A stretch of DNA of 64,000 nucleotides from Comamonas composti DSM 21721. GTDB lineage: Bacteria; Pseudomonadota; Gammaproteobacteria; Burkholderiales; Burkholderiaceae_C. The translations under genes and the position numbers were made by a program. Each line of letters opens with the position of its first letter. Position 1 is the first letter of the stretch. Location: NCBI RefSeq assembly GCF_000429845.1, contig NZ_AUCQ01000015.1, positions 59,827 through 123,826 of the forward strand. Reading direction: 5' to 3'. Shown one piece after another: positions 9,820-18,340 of the stretch. The notes beneath the pieces were generated by a model, which saw only the letters and a list, made by a program, of their open reading frames with translations, was not told the origin of the DNA and made no database searches.

Positions 9820-12549
9820 ATGTTGAACGCACAAGACGCCACCACGTCCACACCCACGATTATTCGCCGCGAGGACTACATCCCGCCGGTCTACTGGATC
9901 GACAGCGTGGACCTCACGTTTGACCTGGACCCAGCCAAGACCCGTGTGCTCAACCGGATGCGCATACGCCGCAACCCCGACGTGGCGGCCCAGCCGCTGC
10001 GTCTGCACGGCGATGAGCTCAACCTCGCGCGCGTTCTGGTCAACGGCGGCGGCACCTCGTTCAAGATGGACGGCAACCAGCTGGTGCTGGAGAACCTGCC
10101 CGAAGGCAACGAGCCCGTGGAGCTGGAGATCTTCACCACCTGCGCGCCCATCAAGAACACCAAGCTCATGGGCTTGTACGTGAGCCAGGGCACGTTCTTC
10201 ACGCAGTGCGAGGCCGAAGGCTTTCGCCGCATCACCTACTTCCTGGACCGGCCCGACGTCATGGCCAGCTATAGCGTCACGCTGCGCGCCGACAAGAGCC
10301 TCTACCCCGTACTGCTGAGCAACGGCAACCTCGTGGAGCAGGGCGAGCTCGAAGGCGGGCGCCACTTTGCGCGCTGGGTCGATCCGCACAAAAAGCCCAG
10401 CTATCTGTTCGCCCTCGTGGCCGGCAACCTCGTCGCGCGCGAGCAAAAGATCAAGAGCCGCGCTGGGCGCGATCACCTGCTGCAGGTCTTTGTGCGCCCG
10501 GGCGACCTGGAGAAGACCGAGCACGCGATGAACTCCCTCATGGCCAGCATTGCCTGGGACGAAGCGCGCTTCGGCCTGTCGCTGGACCTGGACCGCTTCA
10601 TGATCGTCGCCACCAGCGACTTCAACATGGGCGCCATGGAAAACAAGGGTCTGAACGTCTTCAACACCAAGTACGTTCTGGCCAGCCAGTCCACAGCCAC
10701 GGATACCGACTACGCCAACATCGAATCCGTGGTCGGCCACGAGTACTTTCACAACTGGACCGGCAACCGCGTGACCTGCCGCGACTGGTTCCAGCTCTCA
10801 CTCAAGGAAGGCCTGACGGTTTTCCGCGACCAGGAGTTCTCCATGGACATGGCGGCCAGCCCCTCGGCGCGTGCCGTCAAGCGCATCGAGGACGTGCGCG
10901 TGCTGCGCACCGCCCAGTTCCCTGAAGACGCAGGCCCCATGGCCCACCCCGTGCGGCCCGACAGCTACATCGAGATCAACAACTTCTACACGCTCACGAT
11001 CTACGAGAAAGGTGCCGAGGTCGTGCGCATGCAGCACAACCTCGTGGGCCGCGACGGCTTTGCCAAGGGCCTGGCCCTGTACTTCGAGCGCCACGATGGC
11101 CAGGCCGTGACCTGCGACGACTTCGCCCAGGCCATGGCCGACGCCAACCCCGGCAGCGAACTCGCCCAGCGCCTGGAACAGTTCAAGCGCTGGTACAGCC
11201 AGGCAGGCACGCCCCATGTGCACGCCACGGGTAGCTACGATGCCCAGGCCCGCAGCTACACGCTCACGCTCACGCAAAGCTGCGCCCCCACGCCCGGCCA
11301 GGGCGAGAAGCTGCCCTTCGTGATCCCTGTGCAGACAGGCCTGCTCAACCGCAATGGCCAGCCCCTGGCCCTGCGCCTGCAAGGCGAGAGCTCGCCCGCA
11401 GCCGAAAGCCGCCTGCTGGTGCTGCATGAAGCCAGCCAGAGCTTTGTCTTCACCGACATCGACGAGCAGCCCGTGCCATCGCTGCTGCGCGGCTTCAGCG
11501 CGCCCGTGGTGCTGGAAAGCGATACCAGCGACCAGGACCTGCTTACCCTGCTGGCCCACGATGCCGACGCTTTCAACCGCTGGGAGGCCGGACAGCGCCT
11601 GGCGCTCGGCATTGCTCTGAATGCAATAGCGGACAGCACAATCACGACCAGTGCTGGAGGCCAAATCGAAGCCAGGCTGCTGCCGCCCTCCTTCATCGAG
11701 GCCATGCGCGGCGTGCTGCGCCATGCCGAGCTCGACGCTGCCTTCAAGGAGCTGGTGCTGACCCTGCCGGGCGAAAGCTATATCGCCGAGCAGCTGGAAG
11801 TGGTGGACCCCCAGCGCGTGCACGCCGTGCGCGAAGCCATGCGCCTGCAACTGGCCACCGAGCTGCAGGCCGACTGGCAATGGGCCTGGGAAGCACATCA
11901 CGACACCGGCGCCTACCGCCCCGACCCGCTGAGCGCGGGCCGCCGCGCGCTCTCGGGCCTGGCTCTGGGCATGCTGTGCCTGGCCGCCCAGGCCACGGGT
12001 GACGAAGTCTGGCCCGGCAGGACGCTGCAGCGCTTCAAGGATGCAGGCAATATGACGGACCGCGTCAGCGCCCTCTCCGCCCTCGTCAACAGCGGCCATC
12101 CGCTGGCCGCCAAGGCGCTGGCGCGCTTTCACAGTCAGTTCCAGCACGATGCGCTGGTCCTCGACAAGTGGTTTGCGCTGCAGGCCGGCGCCTGCGATCG
12201 CGGCGGCAATGTGCTGCCTGCCGTCAAGCAGCTCATGAAGCATGCGGACTTCCAGATCAAGAACCCCAACCGGGCACGCAGCCTGATCTTCAGCTACTGC
12301 AGCGCCAACCCGGGAGCCTTTCACCGTGCCGATGCCGCAGGCTATGTGTTCTGGAGCGAACGCGTGATCGAGCTTGACGCCATCAACCCCCAGGTCGCGG
12401 CCCGTCTGGTTCGCGCGCTGGATCGCTGGAAAAAGCTGGCCGAACCCTACCGCACGGCCGCACGCGAGGCCATTGCACGCATTGCCGCAAAGCCCGAGCT
12501 CAGCAACGATGTGCGCGAAGTGGTGACGCGGGCCCTGGCAGCCGACTAA
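9820..12549 (+). CDS. pepN: Aminopeptidase N (M1 metallopeptidase)
   Basis: Cytoplasmic zinc aminopeptidase that removes N-terminal residues from peptides. The 909 residues are slightly longer than the E. coli enzyme (870). The substrate-recognising GAMEN is at 271-275, the zinc motif HEYFHNW at 307-313, and the third zinc ligand Glu lies in SLKEGLTVFRD at about 330. The C-terminal superhelical domain follows. At about residues 600-616 the DNA resembles the family B repeat and encodes a loop-like Ala/Ser/Thr stretch, which may account for part of the extra length. A single-gene unit is likely. Confidence 0.96.
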   Translation: MLNAQDATTSTPTIIRREDYIPPVYWIDSVDLTFDLDPAKTRVLNRMRIRRNPDVAAQPLRLHGDELNLARVLVNGGGTSFKMDGNQLVLENLPEGNEPVELEIFTTCAPIKNTKLMGLYVSQGTFFTQCEAEGFRRITYFLDRPDVMASYSVTLRADKSLYPVLLSNGNLVEQGELEGGRHFARWVDPHKKPSYLFALVAGNLVAREQKIKSRAGRDHLLQVFVRPGDLEKTEHAMNSLMASIAWDEARFGLSLDLDRFMIVATSDFNMGAMENKGLNVFNTKYVLASQSTATDTDYANIESVVGHEYFHNWTGNRVTCRDWFQLSLKEGLTVFRDQEFSMDMAASPSARAVKRIEDVRVLRTAQFPEDAGPMAHPVRPDSYIEINNFYTLTIYEKGAEVVRMQHNLVGRDGFAKGLALYFERHDGQAVTCDDFAQAMADANPGSELAQRLEQFKRWYSQAGTPHVHATGSYDAQARSYTLTLTQSCAPTPGQGEKLPFVIPVQTGLLNRNGQPLALRLQGESSPAAESRLLVLHEASQSFVFTDIDEQPVPSLLRGFSAPVVLESDTSDQDLLTLLAHDADAFNRWEAGQRLALGIALNAIADSTITTSAGGQIEARLLPPSFIEAMRGVLRHAELDAAFKELVLTLPGESYIAEQLEVVDPQRVHAVREAMRLQLATELQADWQWAWEAHHDTGAYRPDPLSAGRRALSGLALGMLCLAAQATGDEVWPGRTLQRFKDAGNMTDRVSALSALVNSGHPLAAKALARFHSQFQHDALVLDKWFALQAGACDRGGNVLPAVKQLMKHADFQIKNPNRARSLIFSYCSANPGAFHRADAAGYVFWSERVIELDAINPQVAARLVRALDRWKKLAEPYRTAAREAIARIAAKPELSNDVREVVTRALAAD
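11619..11666. repeat. Family B-like repeat inside pepN, in frame
   Basis: GCAATAGCGGACAGCAC and AGTGCTGGAGGCCAAAT face each other around a short centre, like the AATAGC...CAGCGC palindromes between genes. The reading frame stays open across it. The local sequence is more AT-rich than the rest of the gene. Confidence 0.45.
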
Positions 12550-12734
12550 AGTGCCTCTTGCGCGGCGGCACCCCTTCTCGCCACGCGCGGGAGGGGTCGG
12601 CACTTTCGCAGCGCAGCGGCCCTTGCCCGGTGTCCCCGGGCTGCGCCGCGTCGAGAGCAGGCAACAGGCTTTCAAGCAAATACCAGATCCACAAAGCCTG
12701 CGACCTGCCCATTTGATTTTTTAGGAGTTGAATC

Positions 12735-13742
12735 ATGAAGAAGAACATCAGCCTGACCCGCTACCTGGTCGAGCAGCAACGCGTGGACGGTCTGATCCCG
12801 GGCCAACTGCGCCTGTTGCTGGAAGTCGTGGCGCGCGCCTGCAAACGCATCAGCTTTGCCGTGAACAAGGGTGAACTCGGTGAAGTCATGGGCACGGCCG
12901 GCAGCGAAAACGTGCAAGGCGAGGTGCAGAAAAAGCTGGACATCATCGCCAACGAAACCCTGATCGAGGCCAATGAATGGGGCGGCCACCTGGCGGCCAT
13001 GGCCTCGGAGGAGATGGAAGGCATCTACGTGGTGCCCAACCGTTACCCTCAGGGCGAATACCTGCTGATGTTCGACCCGCTGGACGGCTCGTCCAACATC
13101 GACATCAACATGTCCATCGGCACCATCTTCAGCGTGCTCAAGAAGCCCGAAGGCCATCCCGGCGTGACCGAAGAGGACTTCATGCAGCCCGGCACCCAGC
13201 AGGTCGCAGCCGGCTACTGCATCTACGGCCCGCAGACCACCCTGGTGCTCACGGTGGGCGACGGCGTCTCCATGTTCACGCTGGACCGCGAGCAAGGCTC
13301 CTTCGTGCTCATCCAGGAGAACGTGAAGATCCCCGAGGACACCAAGGAATTCGCGATCAACATGAGCAATATGCGCCACTGGGATGCCCCCGTGAAGCGT
13401 TACATCGACGAATGCCTGGCCGGCAAGGAAGGCCCGCGCGGCAAGGACTTCAATATGCGCTGGGTGGCTGCCATGGTCGCCGACGTACACCGCATCCTGT
13501 GCCGCGGCGGCATCTTCATGTACCCCTGGGACAACCGCGAGCCGCAAAAGGCCGGCAAGCTGCGCCTCATGTATGAAGCCAACCCCATGTCCTGGCTGGT
13601 CGAGCAGGCAGGCGGCGCAGCCACCAACGGCCGCCAGCGCATCATGGAAATCCAGCCCACCCAGCTGCACGAGCGCGTGAGCGTAATCCTCGGCTCCAAG
13701 AACGAAGTCGAGCGCGTAAGCCAATATCACCTTGAGGCCTGA
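12735..13742 (+). CDS. fbp: Class I fructose-1,6-bisphosphatase
   Basis: Gluconeogenic enzyme that hydrolyses fructose-1,6-bisphosphate to fructose-6-phosphate in the cytoplasm. Length is 335 residues, normal for the class. The metal-binding [10 protein letters not shown] is at 114-122, the active-site CRGGIFMYP region at about 255 and the C-terminal [17 protein letters not shown] segment are all visible. The start is supported by TTAGGAG ten bases upstream. It suits an organism that grows mainly on organic acids. The upstream gap (12550-12734) holds only GC-rich imperfect hairpins. Confidence 0.97.
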   Translation: MKKNISLTRYLVEQQRVDGLIPGQLRLLLEVVARACKRISFAVNKGELGEVMGTAGSENVQGEVQKKLDIIANETLIEANEWGGHLAAMASEEMEGIYVVPNRYPQGEYLLMFDPLDGSSNIDINMSIGTIFSVLKKPEGHPGVTEEDFMQPGTQQVAAGYCIYGPQTTLVLTVGDGVSMFTLDREQGSFVLIQENVKIPEDTKEFAINMSNMRHWDAPVKRYIDECLAGKEGPRGKDFNMRWVAAMVADVHRILCRGGIFMYPWDNREPQKAGKLRLMYEANPMSWLVEQAGGAATNGRQRIMEIQPTQLHERVSVILGSKNEVERVSQYHLEA

Positions 13743-13758
13743 AATTTCAGGCTATAAT
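13732..13758 (+). promoter_or_regulatory. Probable sigma-70 promoter of the tRNA-Thr gene
   Basis: TTGAGG (13732-13737) and a consensus TATAAT (13753-13758) are 15 bases apart, and TATAAT ends 11 bases before the tRNA. The -35 lies in the last codons of fbp. A perfect 16 bp palindrome GCCTGAAATTTCAGGC (13737-13752) fills the spacer and includes the fbp stop. Confidence 0.55.
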
Positions 13759-13769
13759 TTCGTTCTATT

Positions 13770-13845
13770 GCCGGTGTAGCTCAGTTGGTAGAGCAGCTCA
13801 TTCGTAATGAGAAGGTCGCGTGTTCGATTCATGTCTCCGGCACCA
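13770..13845 (+). tRNA. tRNA-Thr (anticodon CGU)
   Basis: A 76-base cloverleaf with encoded CCA. The anticodon loop TTCGTAA gives anticodon CGT, which reads ACG. The D arm is GCTCAGTTGGTAGAGC and the T loop TTCGATT. Two positions do not pair: T6 with T67 in the acceptor stem and G27 with A43 at the top of the anticodon stem; the T stem also has two G-U pairs. The gene is probably still functional, as it has a good promoter and a terminator 11 bases downstream. Confidence 0.95.
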
Positions 13846-13856
13846 AGTCATTAAAG

Positions 13857-13891
13857 AAAAACCCCGCTATGTTTTGCATAGCGGGGTTTTT
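13857..13891 (+). terminator. Intrinsic terminator of tRNA-Thr
   Basis: Perfect 15 bp arms AAAAACCCCGCTATG and CATAGCGGGGTTTTT around a TTTTG loop, followed by TCTTTT. It can work in both directions. Confidence 0.95.
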
Positions 13892-14283
13892 CTTTTCCCG
13901 AACGATGCAAGGGCGGATGTAAGCCGATTTTCAAGATACTCAGGAAGTCGGCTGCGGGCTGTAGATCGACAAATCGTTGTAGAGAGCATGTCCTAGAAGT
14001 CCTGATGTCCTGCCCTGGTGCACCTGCATGGCCGGCCCCTTCATCCACCCACGGCTCAGGCAAGGCAAGGCAATTCGTGACTCCGCTATGGAGGCGGACT
14101 CCAGGGGCAAGGGCATAAGCACATTGCCAATGCGTTGTTCGCCTGCCATGGCAGCTGGAGCCATAATGCCCGCCAACTGCATCACCTATTAAGTGCCATC
14201 CAGGGCCATTGGCCCAGGCAGCCAGGCCAGGGTCTTGCAGATCAGATCGTCCACAACATCAAGCATGCATCCAGGGAGCAAAC
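13892..14283. other. Intergenic region upstream of metY
   Basis: About 390 bases without a convincing gene. Only short imperfect hairpins are visible, such as CTCCGC/GCGGA around 14080-14100. The metY ribosome site AGGGAGC lies at the right end. A known SAM- or SAH-sensing riboswitch core was looked for and not recognised. Confidence 0.5.
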
Positions 14284-15567
14284 ATGCGCATTGAAACTCT
14301 TGCCGTTCACGCAGGCTATTCGCCCGACCCCACGACCAAGTCCGTGGCCGTGCCCATCTACCAGACCGTGGCCTACGCCTTCGACAGCGCACAGCATGGT
14401 GCCGACCTGTTCGACCTCAAGGTTCCCGGCAACATCTACACGCGCATCATGAACCCCACCAACGACGTGCTTGAAAAGCGCGTCGCGGCACTGGAGGGCG
14501 GCATTGCCGCCGTGGCCGTGGCCTCGGGCATGGCGGCCATCACCTATGCAATCCAGGCAATTGCCGAGGCCGGCGACAACATCGTCTCGGCAAGCACCCT
14601 GTATGGCGGCACCTACAACCTGTTCGCCCATACCTTTCCCCAGCAAGGCATTACGGTGCGCTTCGCCGACCCGCGCGACCCGGCCAGCTTCGCCCAGCTC
14701 ATAGATGACAAGACCAAGGCCATCTTCGTCGAATCCATAGGCAACCCCCTGGGCAATGTGACCGACATACGTGCCCTGGCCGATGTGGCCCATGCCCATG
14801 GCGTGCCGCTGATCGTGGACAACACCGTGCCCAGCCCCTACCTTCTGCGCCCCATAGAGCATGGCGCCGATATCGTCGTGCACTCGCTGACCAAGTACCT
14901 GGGCGGCCACGGCAACAGCGTGGGCGGTGCCGTGGTCGACAGCGGCAAGTTCCCCTGGGCCCAGCACAAGACGCGCTTCAAGCGCCTGAACGAGCCCGAC
15001 ATCAGCTACCACGGCGTGGTCTATACCGAAGCCCTGGGCGAGGCCGCCTACATCGGCCGCGTGCGCGTGGTACCGCTGCGCAATACGGGCGCAGCCATTG
15101 CCCCGCACAGCGCCTTTCTGATCCTGCAAGGCATAGAGACCCTGGCCCTGCGCATGGACCGCATCTGCGCGAACTCGCAAACCCTTGCCGAGACCCTGGA
15201 GCAGCACCCCAAGGTCGAATGGGTGCGCTATGCCGGCCTCAAGAGCCACCCCGACCACGCGCTGGTGCAGCGCCAGCTCCGCGGACGGGCTTCGGGCATT
15301 CTGTCGTTCAGCCTCAAGTCGGCCGATGGCGACGCGCGCGCTGCAGGTGCACGCTTCCTCGATGCGCTGAAGCTGTTCACACGCCTGGTGAACATCGGCG
15401 ATGCCAAGTCCCTGGCCACGCATCCGGCCTCGACCACGCACCGCCAGCTCGATGCCGAGGAGCTGGCCAAGGCCGGGGTCAGCGAAGGCATGGTGCGCCT
15501 GTCCGTGGGCATAGAGCACATCGACGACCTGCTGACCGACCTGAATCAGGCCCTGGATCAAGTGTGA
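14284..15567 (+). CDS. metY: O-acetylhomoserine sulfhydrylase
   Basis: PLP enzyme of the Cys/Met metabolism family that makes homocysteine from O-acetylhomoserine and sulfide. The 427 residues include the segment [22 protein letters not shown] typical of this class and the PLP lysine in [11 protein letters not shown] (Lys204). [21 protein letters not shown] and the [19 protein letters not shown] stretch near the C-terminus distinguish it from cystathionine gamma-synthases. ATG 14284 has AGGGAG six bases before it. It stands alone, with a bidirectional terminator downstream. Confidence 0.95.
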   Translation: MRIETLAVHAGYSPDPTTKSVAVPIYQTVAYAFDSAQHGADLFDLKVPGNIYTRIMNPTNDVLEKRVAALEGGIAAVAVASGMAAITYAIQAIAEAGDNIVSASTLYGGTYNLFAHTFPQQGITVRFADPRDPASFAQLIDDKTKAIFVESIGNPLGNVTDIRALADVAHAHGVPLIVDNTVPSPYLLRPIEHGADIVVHSLTKYLGGHGNSVGGAVVDSGKFPWAQHKTRFKRLNEPDISYHGVVYTEALGEAAYIGRVRVVPLRNTGAAIAPHSAFLILQGIETLALRMDRICANSQTLAETLEQHPKVEWVRYAGLKSHPDHALVQRQLRGRASGILSFSLKSADGDARAAGARFLDALKLFTRLVNIGDAKSLATHPASTTHRQLDAEELAKAGVSEGMVRLSVGIEHIDDLLTDLNQALDQV

Positions 15568-15654
15568 TCGCGCCAGCTTCGTGCGCACCATGAACCCGAA
15601 GGCGCAATAGGCGCCAAGCGGCCCGGCGCATGCAGCGGGGCCGCAGGACAGACG

Positions 15655-15691
15655 AAAAGCGCGGACTCCTGATCCAGGAGCCCGCGCTTTT
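15655..15691. terminator. Bidirectional terminator between metY and the AAA+/M41 protease
   Basis: Arms AAAAGCGCGG-A-CTCCTG and CAGGAG-C-CCGCGCTTTT pair over 16 positions with one internal mismatch and a three-base loop. It lies between two convergent genes and can end transcripts from both sides. Confidence 0.92.
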
Positions 15692-15763
15692 ACATGGGAA
15701 AGCCGCCAGACTTGCGAGCTTGCGCCCGGTGCATGTCTGCGGCCTCAGAGCGTGCGGACGCGC

Positions 15764-17734
15764 TCAGCCCTTGCGAGAGCGAAAGGCTGCAAGGCGCTTT
15801 GCAAACGGCTCCAGCACCAGGCTTTCGTCAGGCTGATCTCCGGGCAGGCGCAGTTGCACGTCGTGCCTGGCCATGAGATCGCCCATCTCGGCCGGCGTGA
15901 TCGCGCCCCGCAGCATGAGCGCATCCACCGTGGTGTCGAAGGCCGGTCCATGCTGGCTCAGCAGCTCGCGGGTACGCTGGTACTGCGCCTGCAGCAGGTC
16001 CTCGATGGCCTGGTTGCTCGGGGCCACATCGGTGTTCAGATGGTCTTCGGTTTCCGAGGTCACATCGGTGCGGCTGATGCGTGCGCCAAAGCCGTGGTAG
16101 CGGATATGGCGCGCGGCAATCGCGGTCGCCTGCTTGTAGTCGCTTTCCGAGCCCGTAGTGCAGGCCATCTCGCCGAACACCAGCTCCTCGGCCACGCGTC
16201 CTGCAAGGCTGACGCAAATCATGTCCAGCGCATTCTGGCGCGTCGTGGCCTTGAGACTCGCAAAGCTGTTGTAGCCCCCTTCAAAGGACGCGATGTTGAT
16301 CTTGATCTCCTGCGGAGCCTGCCCGAACAGCAGCGCATAGGCCAGGCCGTGGCCGGCTTCGTGCACGGCCAGCAGAGCGCGGAAGTCGGCATTCGCGCGC
16401 TGCTTCACACGGTCCAGGTCCAGCACCACGGCAAAGCTCTCGCTCAGGGTCACGCCGCTCTCCAGCCTGGCGCTGGCCAGCAAATGCTTTCTGTCGCGGG
16501 CCAGTGTCAGATGCACGGGCACATGGCTGAGCAAGTCCTGCTCCAGGGCCCACAGAGAGACCTTGACCAGGGTGCTGCTGAGCACGGCATGCACCGAGGA
16601 GAACAGCGGGCGCGTGCCCTGGGCAGGAAACACCGAATTCGCGTACAGGGCATCGAACACATCGCTGCCCAGCTCCAGACGCACACCGGTCTGAACCTCG
16701 ATATCGCTCACATAGCGCGCGCACAACTCGCTGATGAGGCGCTCATAGGTGCTCTTGCTCAGCGAGGGGTAGATCACGTGGTTGTTGCCAAGCCGCGCAA
16801 TCTGCTCGGGCTTGAAGCGCTCGGACAAGGCCTTCTTCACGTCGATCAGCGACAGGCGCTGGGTCAGGCGGTGAAAAATGTCGGCATCGGTGTCGCAGTC
16901 CTCCACGCGCTGGGCAGTCTCGCGGTACATCTCGTCGAGGTTGCCGCAGACGAAGATCAGCAGCCGGCTGTAGTCGGTCTCCCAGTCCTGCTGGGTCTCG
17001 CGAAACTGCACGAACAGCTCGTGCACGCGCTCGGGCTGCCACTGCATGATCTCGGTCAGGGGTTCCTGCAGCTTGAAGGTGCTCTTGAGCTCCTGGGCAT
17101 CCCAGGCGTCCAGGCGGAAGCGGTAGCTTTTCTCGGGCTTTTCGCCATCGTCGCGCTCGGCGTCGTACTGCTGGCCTGCGAGCTTGCGCTCGATGTCCAC
17201 CAGCGCGCCCAGCGGCGGGGGCAGGCGGCCGTCGGACAGCAGCATCCACACGTCCTGGTAGCGCTCGACCTTGGCATCATCGCCCTTGCTGTCCTTGGTG
17301 CGGTAGCGCTGGAACTCGTCCAGCACCAGCATGCCGGGCGCGCCCTCGTCTATGCCCGAGCTCTCCAGCATGGAGGCAATGGACGAGCCCCGGTAACTGC
17401 CCGCGCCGTTGCTGAAGCCGTCCATCTGCACTTCGACAAAGCGGTCGTAAAAGCCCAGCAACTGGGCCAGGCGGCGCGTGAGCTGGGTCTTGCCCGTGCC
17501 GGTCAGGCCCCAGAGGCAGACGATGACCGGACGGGTAATGCACTGGGGCAGCACATACCAGGCGCGCACGCTGTCGATGACGCGGTCTATGACATCGTCG
17601 ATGCCGAACAGCTCGCGCTTGAGCTGGGCCGCAGCGTCGGTCAGCACCTGCTGGCGCTGGGCCATCTGGGCATGCAGCTGGGTCTTGACATCGGTACCGG
17701 GAGTCGCCGTACGGGGAGGATTCTTCATATGCAT
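15764..17734 (-). CDS. Soluble AAA+ protease: ClpB-like ATPase fused to FtsH-type M41 peptidase
   Basis: Predicted ATP-driven zinc protease of 656 residues. The ATPase module (about 40-400) has Walker A GLTGTGKT (76-83), Walker B MLVLDE (135-140), a SDGRLPPPLG stretch like the Clp LDDGRLTD motif, sensor-1 Asn in FVCGN (about 264), an arginine-finger-like Arg in FKPEQIARLG (about 314) and the Clp sensor-2 motif GTRPL (373-377). The peptidase module has the zinc motif HEAGH (458-462), LAGRVAEELVFGE (about 510) and the third-ligand segment TTGSESDYKQAT with Asp532, all as in FtsH. Unlike FtsH there is no membrane helix, and the ATPase is Clp-like rather than FtsH-like. ATG 17734 is the best start. 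Substrate unknown; conserved catalytic residues suggest an active enzyme. Confidence 0.85.
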   Translation of the reverse strand: MHMKNPPRTATPGTDVKTQLHAQMAQRQQVLTDAAAQLKRELFGIDDVIDRVIDSVRAWYVLPQCITRPVIVCLWGLTGTGKTQLTRRLAQLLGFYDRFVEVQMDGFSNGAGSYRGSSIASMLESSGIDEGAPGMLVLDEFQRYRTKDSKGDDAKVERYQDVWMLLSDGRLPPPLGALVDIERKLAGQQYDAERDDGEKPEKSYRFRLDAWDAQELKSTFKLQEPLTEIMQWQPERVHELFVQFRETQQDWETDYSRLLIFVCGNLDEMYRETAQRVEDCDTDADIFHRLTQRLSLIDVKKALSERFKPEQIARLGNNHVIYPSLSKSTYERLISELCARYVSDIEVQTGVRLELGSDVFDALYANSVFPAQGTRPLFSSVHAVLSSTLVKVSLWALEQDLLSHVPVHLTLARDRKHLLASARLESGVTLSESFAVVLDLDRVKQRANADFRALLAVHEAGHGLAYALLFGQAPQEIKINIASFEGGYNSFASLKATTRQNALDMICVSLAGRVAEELVFGEMACTTGSESDYKQATAIAARHIRYHGFGARISRTDVTSETEDHLNTDVAPSNQAIEDLLQAQYQRTRELLSQHGPAFDTTVDALMLRGAITPAEMGDLMARHDVQLRLPGDQPDESLVLEPFAKRLAAFRSRKG

Positions 17735-17747
17735 GACGTGATTCTTT

Positions 17748-17969
17748 TTATTCGTTGATCTGATGCAGATTGCGCTGCAACTGCATGCGTTCGGCCCGGC
17801 GCTGGGCGCCCTGGCTGCGCAGGTGGCGGCCAGCGCCACCGCTGGCAGAGCGCGCCGCCAGCGCGCGTGCTACGGGGTTGCGTGGAGCGGGGCTGGCCTC
17901 AAGGGAAACAGGCAGCGAGCGCCCGGTCCGGCCCGCCTTGGCGGGCCTGATGGCGAGAGATGCACACAT
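17748..17969 (-). CDS. Possible 73-residue basic protein upstream of the protease
   Basis: This frame starts at ATG 17969 with CAGGA eight bases before it and stops 13 bases before the protease start, on the same strand, so it could be co-translated. The product is rich in Arg, Ala and Ser, with a likely helix at the C-terminus (RRAERMQLQRNLHQINE). No family is recognised. High GC content makes chance frames common here, so its reality rests only on position and ribosome site. If real, it might be an adaptor, substrate or leader for the protease. Confidence 0.35.
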   Translation of the reverse strand: MCASLAIRPAKAGRTGRSLPVSLEASPAPRNPVARALAARSASGGAGRHLRSQGAQRRAERMQLQRNLHQINE

Positions 17970-17986
17970 GTGCGGTTCCTGAAAAC

Positions 17987-18016
17987 AAAAAAGCCCCAGC
18001 TCATGGGCCAGGGCTT
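17987..18016 (-). terminator. Terminator-like hairpin in the leader of the protease operon
   Basis: Read on the minus strand, AAGCCC (18016-18011) pairs with GGGCTT, the 3' arm ending in six T residues (17992-17987). It lies only 18 bases before the ATG of the small upstream ORF, so it could attenuate expression of that ORF and the protease. It could instead end an unrecognised minus-strand transcript. Confidence 0.45.
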
Positions 18017-18340
18017 GATGCGGCACGCAAAGCGCCTGAAACCATGGCTGAACAGTTATGTAGCACGGTTCAGCCGGGGCGGGGAACCGTGTTCAGTCAA
18101 AGGGGTTGAACAAAGACATGGGGATGTGCTCCTGTGCAAGAACCTGCTGATGATCTCCTCGGCGCCGCAGCGTAGAGATCCTCAACACATTCCAAGGCCT
18201 TGCCAAGGTTGCTCGTTGGCAGGCTGTGAAGCGAAGCGCAGATTATCCGGGCCGCATCGCGGCCATGACAATGGCTGCATCGGTGTTTGTTGTGCAAGCC
18301 CAACGCAAGCCAGCCGCGAGCCCCGATAATCCCCAGCCTT
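18017..18340. other. Intergenic region before hrpA with a decayed family A element
   Basis: No gene is supported here. 18139-18193 contains a degenerate family A pair (AGAACCTGCTGATGATCTC and GAGATCCTCAACACATTC) with the same 18-base type of interior (CTCGGCGCCGCAGCGTA) as the ends of the 269 bp element. GTTCA (18091) and TGAAC (18107) form a smaller inverted repeat. Confidence 0.55.

Noticed and set aside
13892..14283. SAM- or SAH-responsive riboswitch before metY
   Set aside because: The long leader invited a search, but none of the known aptamer core sequences was seen; only weak hairpins are present.
18116..18140. Heat-shock (sigma-32) promoter for the hybrid protease
   Set aside because: On the minus strand CTTGCA and CCCCATGT appear, but the spacing is 11 bases, shorter than usual, and the first hexamer lies on the edge of a decayed family A repeat. 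Not strong enough to annotate.
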